Made by a program: the position numbers and the translations under genes
Source: an uncultured Synergistales bacterium
GTDB lineage: Bacteria > Synergistota > Synergistia > Synergistales > Aminobacteriaceae
Assembly (NCBI GenBank): GCA_905233215.1
Contig: CAJODC010000036.1
Location: 1 to 34,540, forward strand
Length of the DNA stretch: 34,540 nt
Direction of reading: 5' to 3'
Notes under the pieces: generated by a model
Database searches by the model: none
Seen by the model: only the letters and a program-made list of their open reading frames with translations
What the model was told of the DNA's origin: nothing
In this document: positions 26,040 to 32,940 of the stretch, in pieces
How the letters are laid out: the number at the start of each line of letters is the position of its first letter
Numbering within the stretch: the first letter of the stretch is position 1

Positions 26040-27754
26040 ACAGATTAGCAGCAGCAGCAAGAGGAGACATTCCGGCGGATTTAGTGATACACAACGCAAG
26101 TGTCGCCAACATTTTCACTCAAGAATACGAGAGCGCAGACATAGCGATTTACTCAGGAAGAATCGCCGGGATCGGTCAAGGTTATGACGGCCTCGTAAAT
26201 TTTGACGCAGGCGGAAGGGCTGTTATACCCGGCATGATTGACGGACACATTCACATTGAGGACACAATGATGACTCCTCAAGCGTTCGCATACATTGCGG
26301 CTTTGCACGGAACGTCAACAGTCATGGCCGACCCTCACGAAATCTCAAACGCTCTGGGAATGTCGGGACTTGAATACATGTTCAGGGCATCGCAGGGACT
26401 CCCGGTCGATATATTCTACGGTGCGCCATCGTGTGTACCGGCCAGCGATTTCGAGACGCCTTACGAGGAACTGGACATGACGGCGATGAAGTCGATGTTT
26501 GACCGCAAAATGACTCAGCACTTGGGAGAGATGATGAATTTTCCGGCGGTGATCAGCGGAGACTCTGAGGCTTGGGGGAAGATACTTGCTGCCGGGAATG
26601 TTCCTTTGACGGGCCACGCACCCGGCGTAACAGGAAAGGCACTCAACGCTTACATGTCAAGCGGAATAGACTCTGACCACGAATGCACGACTCTTGACGA
26701 AGCACGGGAGAAATTATCACGAGGAATGTGGCTGATGATTCGTGAGGGAGCGACATTTCTTGACTTGAAGACTCTTCTGCCTCTCGTCAAAGACAACCCC
26801 CTCAACGCCTCAAGATGTATGGCAGTCAGCGATGACATAACAGCGAGATATTTGCTTGAACGAGGACACATGGACGAGAAGATGAGAATAATGATTCGTG
26901 ACGGATTGAATCCTTTTGTCGCTCTCAGAATGGTAACGCTGAGTCCTGCTGAATATTTCAGGCTTCATGACAGAGGGATAATCGCTCCCGGAAAGATTGC
27001 CGACTTCGTTATTCTCAATGATGAAACGATGGACGAGGCGTTCAAGATTCATTCAGTGTGGAAGAATGGCCGTCAAGTTGCTCGTGATGATGACGTTTTC
27101 AGCGCGAACGAATACGAACACATCGCGCCCGCAATCCATGTGAAGGTCAAGAAAGTTCCTACAGCCGAGAAAATCCGTGTCAAAGCAGACGGAAATACCA
27201 TCAACGCAATCGGAGTAACAGAAGGCACAGTAATCACGAAAACTCTGACGATTACACCCAAGATTGTTGACGGTTTTGTTACTGCTGACGGTGAGAATGA
27301 TGTAGCGAAAATCGTTGTGCTTGAACGTCATCGTGATACGGGAAGATTCGGAGTCGGCTTCGTGAAGGGTCTCGGAATAAAGAAGGGCGCAGTCGGTTCG
27401 AGTGTTGCTCATGACGCTCATAACTTTGTTGTTGCCGGAGCTGATGACGAAAGCATAATAACGGCGTTGAGGAAACTTGCGGAAATGGGCGGAGGACTCA
27501 CAGTAACGGACGGCCAAGAAGTTAAAGCCTCGTTCGCTCTGCCGATTGGCGGACTGATGAGCTATTTACCGCCTGAAGAAGTTGCCGCTAAACTTGCTGA
27601 GACTGAGAACGCCGCCGTTGATTTAGGCGTAAAGATTCATCACCCTTTCATGGTCTTGTCGTTCTTGTGCCTGAGCGTTATACCCGAATTGAGGATAACG
27701 GATCAGGGTTATGTTGACATAACGAAGGGCGGAAAGCAGAAATTATTTGTGTAA
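26036..27754 (+). CDS. ade: Adenine deaminase (AdeC type)
   Basis: Hydrolyses adenine to hypoxanthine and ammonia in purine salvage. It is an amidohydrolase with the early metal-binding His pair in PGMIDGHIHIEDTMMTP, then MADPHEISNALG, VPLTGHAPGVTGKALNAYMSSGIDSDHECTT and AVSDDITARYLLERGHMD. The C-terminal part has the composite sandwich domain with the AdeC-specific VAHDAHNFVVAGADD and ALPIGGLMSYLPPEEV. The 572 residues are normal length. It is the last gene of the five-gene operon, coupled to gtrA by ATGA, and followed by a terminator. Its functional link to the membrane genes is unclear. Confidence 0.95.
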   Translation: MNRLAAAARGDIPADLVIHNASVANIFTQEYESADIAIYSGRIAGIGQGYDGLVNFDAGGRAVIPGMIDGHIHIEDTMMTPQAFAYIAALHGTSTVMADPHEISNALGMSGLEYMFRASQGLPVDIFYGAPSCVPASDFETPYEELDMTAMKSMFDRKMTQHLGEMMNFPAVISGDSEAWGKILAAGNVPLTGHAPGVTGKALNAYMSSGIDSDHECTTLDEAREKLSRGMWLMIREGATFLDLKTLLPLVKDNPLNASRCMAVSDDITARYLLERGHMDEKMRIMIRDGLNPFVALRMVTLSPAEYFRLHDRGIIAPGKIADFVILNDETMDEAFKIHSVWKNGRQVARDDDVFSANEYEHIAPAIHVKVKKVPTAEKIRVKADGNTINAIGVTEGTVITKTLTITPKIVDGFVTADGENDVAKIVVLERHRDTGRFGVGFVKGLGIKKGAVGSSVAHDAHNFVVAGADDESIITALRKLAEMGGGLTVTDGQEVKASFALPIGGLMSYLPPEEVAAKLAETENAAVDLGVKIHHPFMVLSFLCLSVIPELRITDQGYVDITKGGKQKLFV

Positions 27755-27760
27755 AAAAAA

Positions 27761-27795
27761 ATCCCCGCTGCCGACAAAGCAACGGGGATAAAAAT
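27761..27795. terminator. Bidirectional terminator between ade and ferredoxin genes
   Basis: ATCCCCG (27761-27767) pairs with CGGGGAT (27783-27789), with an A-run on the left and AAAAATTT on the right, so it can stop transcription from both convergent genes. Confidence 0.8.
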
Positions 27796-27803
27796 TTCGG
27801 TGT

Positions 27804-27977
27804 TTACTGCGAAATTGCGCTTACAGGGCAAGTCCCTACGCATGTTCCGCACTCTACGCAAGCTCCTGCGTCAACGCTTGCTTTTCCGCCTTCAACTGAG
27901 ATTGCACTGACGGGGCAGGCTCCTACGCATGACTCGCAGCCTACGCATACGTCCTGATCTACTACTGCTTTTGCCAT
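27804..27977 (-). CDS. 2[4Fe-4S] ferredoxin
   Basis: A 57-residue clostridial-type ferredoxin with two cluster motifs, CVGCESCVGACP and CVECGTCVGTCP, each Cx2Cx2Cx3CP. A soluble low-potential electron carrier, plausibly serving anaerobic oxidoreductases and hydrogenase. The start is ATG at 27977 behind GGGAGGAT; an upstream in-frame ATG at 28031 would add 18 residues with no ferredoxin character and is rejected. Stand-alone gene with the terminator shared with ade. Confidence 0.95.
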   Translation of the reverse strand: MAKAVVDQDVCVGCESCVGACPVSAISVEGGKASVDAGACVECGTCVGTCPVSAISQ

Positions 27978-28079
27978 TTTAATATCCTCCCATTCATTTT
28001 TGTTCATTTCGTTTGTCTCGAAGCCCCTCAACTTCTTGACTTCAGGATTATATCACATAAATTCAGTTTTGCACGTGTT

Positions 28080-28841
28080 TTATGCCCCCAACATACCAGA
28101 ATAGACTCTCCATTTCAGACTCTCGCAGAGCCACGCGCTTCCTCCTGCCGAAATATGAGCCTCGATATTCTCTTGACGGTCAGCAATCGGAACGACTAAG
28201 TGAGTTACGCCCAACGAGGCAAAAGATTCAGGAAGAGCAGGTATTCCCGGCCCTTGAAGGAAACAGCCTTTTTTGTCACGCAAAATATTTTGTGTCGACA
28301 ACAGCCACCTGTCCCGTATCGCCTCCGGTGAAAGCCAAACCCATTCAGCCTCACGGACAGCACGAGAAAATTCTTCCTGCCGGAAACAATCCTGTCTCCC
28401 TGCGTAACGGTCGTCAAAAAACGCTGACCTCCAGCCCCAATCCCTCATGAACGGCACTAAATCACGTTCGTAACCCAGCACAGCAACTTTATCGCCTCTC
28501 GCACACGTCATGACAGCATCGAGATATTTTCCCCCCGTCTCATGAAACGGAAGAAGTACGGAACATGCCGCGCTTGCTGCTGCGAACTCCTGCGGAAACG
28601 GCGAGACATAAAGCGATGCCAGCTCTTTGAGGCTTGACGAGATAAGAGATAGCGTGTGTATCGGCCTTGACGTGTGAGGCTCAAGACGCGAGTCGGGAAC
28701 AAAACCGACACCGCTCCGGCCGTCCTCAGCTAGAATATAGCTTGCGTGCCAGCCAAGTATCAATCGTGAAACGGGAGAGTCGTTCTTCTTCTGCAAAGCT
28801 CGTGAGAGGTCAGCAAAAAAATTTGTCGCTACATTCTGCAT
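28080..28841 (-). CDS. DUF364-like (putative metal-chelation/Rossmann) protein
   Basis: A 253-residue cytosolic protein tentatively likened to the DUF4213/DUF364 family, whose members occur near metal and cofactor transport genes. Points of similarity: the N-terminal ILGWHASYILAEDGRSGVGFV, then a Rossmann-like half beginning DKVAVLGYERDLVPFMRDWGW, a predicted strand EWVWLSPEAI where family members have a TGTT-like motif, the GPGIPALPESFASLGVTHLVV segment and a final short SAWLCESLKWRVY. The match is by pattern only. It overlaps the peptidase gene upstream by 13 nt, so the two are one unit. No metal-binding motif can be claimed. Confidence 0.5.
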   Translation of the reverse strand: MQNVATNFFADLSRALQKKNDSPVSRLILGWHASYILAEDGRSGVGFVPDSRLEPHTSRPIHTLSLISSSLKELASLYVSPFPQEFAAASAACSVLLPFHETGGKYLDAVMTCARGDKVAVLGYERDLVPFMRDWGWRSAFFDDRYAGRQDCFRQEEFSRAVREAEWVWLSPEAIRDRWLLSTQNILRDKKGCFLQGPGIPALPESFASLGVTHLVVPIADRQENIEAHISAGGSAWLCESLKWRVYSGMLGA

Positions 28842-30121
28842 AACGCAAACGCTTTCACGCAGACATTACAACCGAGCCCGAAACCGTCAACCCACTTTTT
28901 ACCGTCAACAGAAAAATAACTCTCTCCACGATTCACTTCTGCGTTCTCAGAATAATTTTCGTGTTTCTCCTCAACAGGCATGTATCCTCCCGACAGTTTC
29001 AGGACAACCGAAAAATATTCCCCCTCTTTGAGCGTAACAGTTTCAGGCAAAGTTACAGTGTGATAGCCTGCAAATTCATGAACACCGCTGACAGTCGAAA
29101 TCAAATCACCGTCAACAGGACTCGAAGGAGCTTTCTTGCCGTGAAGATACACGCTGGCTTCATAGCTCTCGTTGTTCCTGAGAGTGTAGAAGGCTATCTC
29201 CTTGAGGCGTTCCACCTTCCCGGAAACACGAAAGACATTCGCGCCTCTCGAAAATCTTTTGGCACCGCAATAGCCCAAGTCATCATAACCGTAATGTTTC
29301 AGTCTTCGGTCAAAACGTTCAGCGATGAAAGCAGCTCCGCCCGTCATCTTCTGTTCGTATGACAGCCAAAAATATCCGCCTTCATTGCCACGGCCTGTTC
29401 CCCAAGAATTTTTTACCAGCCATGCTCCATTCCTTGACGGTCTAGGCGAAAAGTTCAAACGAGAAAATTCATCGTCCCAGCCCGCAATAATGACATCGTG
29501 ATTTGTCTCGCTTCCGTGTGAATTGTTGAAGTACGTGTAATGCCCGTTGATGTTCCTGTACTTGTCAGCATCGCTATACAGGCTCACGACTATCGCCCCA
29601 TGATTCATGATGAGCGACTTCATCTCGTCAACACTCGGAATTTTACTGCCCGAAAGAAAATACGCCTCCTTCAGCCTCATTGAACGCTTGAAACTTTCGG
29701 GGCTTTTCTTCGACAGTGCTTTCTTTTCAGAGTCGGTCAGTCTCGTTGAGTATGGGAGACTCTTTTCGTCGACAGGCCCTGACAGTCTCGACATTAACGC
29801 TACAGGCATGAATACATTTCCTTCAAGGCTGAGAGTCCCGGATTTTACGTGAGAGGTGAAATTACGCTTCTTTTCGGGATCACGGTAACAGTAAAAAGCT
29901 ATCTGCATTTCCGACAAGTCAGCAATGCTTCCGGGATTCTGTGTCAGCCAGTTCGACTCCATCGCTCCTATCGCCGCAAACGCCCAGCACGGCCCGGGTA
30001 TTCCCTGATGCTTAACGCTCGTTATACGGCCATGTTCACGAAGATCGTAACGTGCCGGTTGACAATAGGCAGTGCCAAAAGTTGACAATAAAAAAATCAT
30101 CATCATAAAAAATTTTTTCAC
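28829..30121 (-). CDS. Secreted papain-like C1 family cysteine peptidase with lectin-like C-terminus
   Basis: An exported cysteine protease of 430 residues. A signal peptide (MKKFFMMMIFLLSTFGTAYC) is followed directly by the catalytic domain, with no long propeptide. The active site is complete: Gln39 and Cys45 in VKHQGIPGPCWAFAA, His208 in ETNHDVIIAGWDDEF and Asn238 in LVKNSWGTG. The last 170 residues form a second domain (SGKVERLKEIAFYTLRNNESYEASVYL onward, FSVDGKKWVDG near the end) resembling the lectin-like domain fused to C1 peptidases in anaerobes. The start is GTG at 30121, ten bases after an AAGGGGGAG site that lies within a hairpin. The upstream leader is long and structured. Confidence 0.9.
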   Translation of the reverse strand: MKKFFMMMIFLLSTFGTAYCQPARYDLREHGRITSVKHQGIPGPCWAFAAIGAMESNWLTQNPGSIADLSEMQIAFYCYRDPEKKRNFTSHVKSGTLSLEGNVFMPVALMSRLSGPVDEKSLPYSTRLTDSEKKALSKKSPESFKRSMRLKEAYFLSGSKIPSVDEMKSLIMNHGAIVVSLYSDADKYRNINGHYTYFNNSHGSETNHDVIIAGWDDEFSRLNFSPRPSRNGAWLVKNSWGTGRGNEGGYFWLSYEQKMTGGAAFIAERFDRRLKHYGYDDLGYCGAKRFSRGANVFRVSGKVERLKEIAFYTLRNNESYEASVYLHGKKAPSSPVDGDLISTVSGVHEFAGYHTVTLPETVTLKEGEYFSVVLKLSGGYMPVEEKHENYSENAEVNRGESYFSVDGKKWVDGFGLGCNVCVKAFALCRM

Positions 30122-30131
30122 GTATGAACTA

Positions 30132-30178
30132 CTCCCCCTTACGGTTATGGGAGCTTCCTAATTCAACGAGGTAGCTCC
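30132..30178 (-). promoter_or_regulatory. RBS-masking hairpin with competing alternative hairpin
   Basis: The ribosome site AAGGGGGAG (30140-30132 on the minus strand) can pair with upstream CTCCC (30153-30149). The same CTCC bases can instead pair with GGAGCT further upstream (30178-30173 with 30155-30150, perfect six base pairs). The two hairpins cannot coexist, the arrangement of a translational on/off switch. The block GGAAGCTCCC...GGGGGAGTAGTTCA also resembles right ends of IS200/IS605-type elements. Confidence 0.45.
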
Positions 30179-30188
30179 GCGATGTTCT

Positions 30189-30271
30189 GCCAGCGTCTTA
30201 TTTCTTACTTCTTAGACGGAGCGTTCTGCTGTCCTAGTGGCTGGCTTGCGGTTTTCCGAGCATCTCCGGAA
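30189..30271. repeat. Further inverted repeats in the peptidase leader
   Basis: Within the 368-bp gap: GCCAGC (30189-30194) with GCTGGC (30240-30245), enclosing CGTCT (30194-30198) with AGACG (30214-30218), then TTCCG (30254-30258) with CGGAA (30267-30271). No gene is convincing here; the 79-codon frame at 30182-30421 lacks a ribosome site and family resemblance. The region fits a folded 5' leader or a remnant of a non-coding mobile element. Confidence 0.4.
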
Positions 30272-30395
30272 GCGTCCATTTCCTTGCTGACTCAGTTGTA
30301 TTTTGTTTTGTTACTCTCTTGTCTTTTTCTGCTCGACCCAAATATTTTCTACACGTGCCACCCCGTATATCTGGTTTACGTGAGCATTAAAAAAA

Positions 30396-30426
30396 ATTAT
30401 ACTACACTTAACTTAATTTAGCGCAA
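30396..30426 (-). promoter_or_regulatory. Candidate promoter of the C1 peptidase transcript
   Basis: TATAAT (30401-30396, minus strand) is preceded by TTGCGC (30426-30421) at a 19-nt spacing. If used, the leader before the GTG start would be about 270 nt. The TTGCGC is also one arm of the inverted repeat 30421-30455. Confidence 0.35.
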
Positions 30427-30455
30427 TTCATCTAGAAGCTGGAGTCTTCTTGCGC
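30421..30455. repeat. Bulged inverted repeat in the divergent peptidase/YunG-like control region
   Basis: GCGCA (30421-30425) and AGAAG (30434-30438) pair with CTTCT (30446-30450) and TGCGC (30451-30455), giving ten base pairs with an eight-base bulge and a seven-base loop. No T-run follows, so it is not a typical terminator. It could be an operator or RNA hairpin. Confidence 0.5.
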
Positions 30456-30489
30456 GGTTTGATAAATTTTACACGAAGGAAGGATTATT

Positions 30490-30924
30490 TTGACTTACAA
30501 CTTTTACGGCTGGCACGACTCCAAAAACGTCAGAGCAGTAACAGACATTTACCCCTCAATCATTACACCCTGCGATTTGTATGACAATCTGCTTCACGTT
30601 TGGTGTGAATACACCTGCACGCCCCGACTCAGGGCTGAATGGTCAACGGAAAATATCACTCTCGGACAGTGTGCGATAACGGCGTTTCTAGCACAGGACA
30701 TATTCGGCGGAAAAGTCTTCGGAGTCCCAAGAGGAGACTCAAATTTTCACTGTTACAATATCGTCGATGATCATATTTTTGACCTTACGAGCGAACAATT
30801 CGGCGATGAAGAATTATGTTACACAGGAAACCCGGAACAATTCCGAGAGATTCATTTCTCACGGAGGGAAAAGAAAGAACGCTACGATTATCTCAAGTCA
30901 AAACTGAAGGAGCTAAAAATCTAA
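30490..30924 (+). CDS. YunG-like small protein
   Basis: A 144-residue cytosolic protein resembling Bacillus YunG and relatives, which have a compact papain/transglutaminase-like fold of unknown activity. The diagnostic part is AEWSTENITLGQCAITAFLAQDIFGGKVF followed by SNFHCYNIVDDHIFDLTSEQFGDE; the Cys in LGQCAIT, the His in FHCYN and the Asp in FDLT would be placed like a catalytic triad, which is inference. The start is TTG at 30490, with AAGGAAGG nine bases before it. It overlaps the next gene by one base (TAATG). Confidence 0.6.
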   Translation: MTYNFYGWHDSKNVRAVTDIYPSIITPCDLYDNLLHVWCEYTCTPRLRAEWSTENITLGQCAITAFLAQDIFGGKVFGVPRGDSNFHCYNIVDDHIFDLTSEQFGDEELCYTGNPEQFREIHFSRREKKERYDYLKSKLKELKI

Positions 30925-31874
30925 TGCCCGGAAAATTACAGCCTGAAATTTTGCGTGAGACCGTCTTGAATTTCACAGGCTCAAAGCGTGATGACCTTCT
31001 TGTCGGCGGTGGAATAGGCGAGGACGCTGCATTGATTCGAGTCCCTGAAGGCATCTTGGCGGCGGCCTCTGACCCTGTAACAGGAGCGGCGAAGAACGCT
31101 GGACGGCTTCTCGTACACATCAACGCCAACGACATCGCCTGCAAAGGTGCTGATCCTTCGTGGTTCGTAGTAACGCTGATAGTTCCCGACTCGATGGGAA
31201 GGGAGTACATTCACGACATAATGAGCGAGATTCACACGGCATGTGATGAACTTGGCGTATCAATCGCTGGAGGCCACACTGAACTGACTGACCGCTATGA
31301 ACAGCCTGTTCTTTCGGGAACTATGCTCGGAATAACTCGCCATGAACTCAGCGCAGAGAAGATTCAGCCCGGCGATGTGATTCTTGTTACCGGCCATGCA
31401 GGACTCGAAGGCATGAGCATAATCGCAAACGATCGGCCCGACTTGTTCACTGAAATTTTTACTGCTGACGAAATGGGCGTGATACGTTCTTGGGGGGATA
31501 AATTCTCGGTTGTTGAGGCAGCGAAAATTCTGCGTGATTTTGCCCGTTACATGCACGATCCCACAGAGGGCGGAATTAACGGAGCTTTGTACGAAATTCA
31601 GGAAGGGAGCGGGCTTTCTATTGTTCTCGACAGGAAGAGAGTCCCTGTTTCGCCGTTGACATTGAGAGCGTCAGAGCGTTTGAATTTTGACCCCTTCAAC
31701 CTCATATCATCGGGAATGTTGATCGCTGTTGTTCCTTCTGAGAGTGCTGAAAAAGCGCAAGATGCCCTGAAATCGTCAGGAATAGAGTCGGGATTGGCCG
31801 GGTATTTTTCAGAGGATTCGGAAAAGTTGCGATTGACTACGAATGAAGAGCTGTGGAAGATTTTGAGTCTCTAA
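30924..31874 (+). CDS. AIR synthase-related (PurM/HypE-like) protein
   Basis: A PurM-superfamily ATP-binding protein of 316 residues. Motifs include GGGIGEDAALI, the HINANDIACKGADPSWF metal/ATP region, GVSIAGGHTELTD, and a glycine-rich MHDPTEGGINGALYEIQEGSG. The shape is closest to HypE, the hydrogenase cyanide-ligand carrier, but the C-terminus (ELWKILSL) lacks the Cys that HypE needs, so it should not make the thiocyanate and its real role is unknown. I chose ATG 30924, coupled to the YunG-like stop; an upstream in-frame ATG at 30816 lies inside that gene. A clear terminator follows. Confidence 0.82.
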   Translation: MPGKLQPEILRETVLNFTGSKRDDLLVGGGIGEDAALIRVPEGILAAASDPVTGAAKNAGRLLVHINANDIACKGADPSWFVVTLIVPDSMGREYIHDIMSEIHTACDELGVSIAGGHTELTDRYEQPVLSGTMLGITRHELSAEKIQPGDVILVTGHAGLEGMSIIANDRPDLFTEIFTADEMGVIRSWGDKFSVVEAAKILRDFARYMHDPTEGGINGALYEIQEGSGLSIVLDRKRVPVSPLTLRASERLNFDPFNLISSGMLIAVVPSESAEKAQDALKSSGIESGLAGYFSEDSEKLRLTTNEELWKILSL

Positions 31875-31877
31875 TGT

Positions 31878-31914
31878 AAAAACCTGCCCCGAATCATTCA
31901 GAGCAGGTTTTTTT
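31878..31914. terminator. Intrinsic terminator between convergent genes
   Basis: AAAAACCTGC pairs with GCAGGTTTTT across a 15-nt loop; A-run on the left and T-run on the right allow it to work for both the AIR-synthase-like gene and the DapA-like gene. Confidence 0.85.
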
Positions 31915-31917
31915 CTT

Positions 31918-32808
31918 CTACTTCAACAAACCGATATTCTTCATCACTACTTCAAGTTTCGCGTGCTGTTCGGCTGTGAGCGGCTGAATCGGTTCGGCAC
32001 ATTTCCCAACGTTGAAGCCGATCATGTTCAACGCCTCTTTGATTACGACTGGGAAACTGCCCATGTTCGTTGCGATTCTCAGTTCGCTGAGTTTGAACTG
32101 TGCCTCAAGTGCATCGTCCCACTTCCCGGCCTTGAAGTTCTCGTAAATGTCAACAGCTATCTTCGGCGCAATGTTACCGCATGACGTGATAGCACCTGCG
32201 GCACCGTACCACAAGCCAGCGTAAATTAGCGTGTCTCTTCCCATCAGCGTGCAAAATTCCGGGTTGTCCCGTGTCAGCCTGATGTATTCTTCAGCGTTGG
32301 TCATGTCGCCGGTTGAGTCCTTGATGGCAATGATATTCTTGACCTTTGCGAGTTTCTGAATCGTAACAGGGTCAACGCCGACATTGGTCTTCGGCTTGTT
32401 GTTGTAGATTACGATCGGAAGGCTCGTAGCGTCTGCAATCTTTCGGTAGTAAATCTCAAGTTCGGCCTGTGTCTGACTCACAAACATCGGTGTCAGTACG
32501 CTGAGTGCATCGACTTTTAGTTCTTCGGCAATCTTTGCCAGTTCGATTGCTCCCTGAGGCGTGATGTGATTCGCTCCGGCGTAGATGTCCATCTTGCCTC
32601 TTGCGTACTCACACGTTACCTCAAGAACATGGCGGTAAAATCCGTTGTCGAACGCGTAGAACTCACCCGATGTCCCGAACGGAAACACGCCGTGAATGCC
32701 GTTGTCAATGAAATACTGAAGCAGCTTTTTGTACTCTTCTTCTTTGAACTTTCCGTTATCATCAATCGGAGTTACTACAGGAATGACTATGCCCTTTGGC
32801 TTGAACAT
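31918..32808 (-). CDS. DapA/N-acetylneuraminate lyase family aldolase
   Basis: A class I Schiff-base TIM-barrel enzyme of 296 residues. Lys163 in IAIKDSTGD is the Schiff-base lysine and Tyr135 in IVIYNNKP the general base. The phosphate/carboxylate loop reads GTSGEF (45-50) where true dihydrodipicolinate synthases usually have GTTGE. That and the lack of lysine-pathway neighbours make 4-hydroxy-tetrahydrodipicolinate synthase only one possibility; a sialate, keto-deoxy sugar acid or other 2-oxo-acid lyase is as likely. The ATG follows AGAGAGGGGA. It is a single-gene unit ended by the shared terminator. Confidence 0.88.
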   Translation of the reverse strand: MFKPKGIVIPVVTPIDDNGKFKEEEYKKLLQYFIDNGIHGVFPFGTSGEFYAFDNGFYRHVLEVTCEYARGKMDIYAGANHITPQGAIELAKIAEELKVDALSVLTPMFVSQTQAELEIYYRKIADATSLPIVIYNNKPKTNVGVDPVTIQKLAKVKNIIAIKDSTGDMTNAEEYIRLTRDNPEFCTLMGRDTLIYAGLWYGAAGAITSCGNIAPKIAVDIYENFKAGKWDDALEAQFKLSELRIATNMGSFPVVIKEALNMIGFNVGKCAEPIQPLTAEQHAKLEVVMKNIGLLK

Positions 32809-32940
32809 TGTTTGAATGTCCCCTCTCTTTGTAAAAAATTTTCGCGGTGAGAGTTATTATACACTTATTTGTGAAAAACCTGCTGTTATTATAGAATTAC
32901 AGCACAAAAATTTTTTCCGTTACAGGGAGGATACTAAATC

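Noticed and set aside
27053-27517. 154-codon open frame on the minus strand inside ade
   Set aside because: Antisense shadow of a clearly homologous adenine deaminase; no ribosome site or family resemblance.
30182-30421. 79-codon plus-strand frame in the peptidase leader
   Set aside because: No ribosome site, low-complexity hydrophobic composition, and it lies across the inverted repeats and candidate promoter.
30924-31874. Calling the PurM-fold protein HypE
   Set aside because: HypE requires a C-terminal Cys for carbamoyl transfer; this protein ends in ILSL.
31918-32808. Firm assignment as dapA
   Set aside because: The loop reads GTSGE instead of GTTGE and there are no lysine-pathway neighbours; kept as a family-level call.
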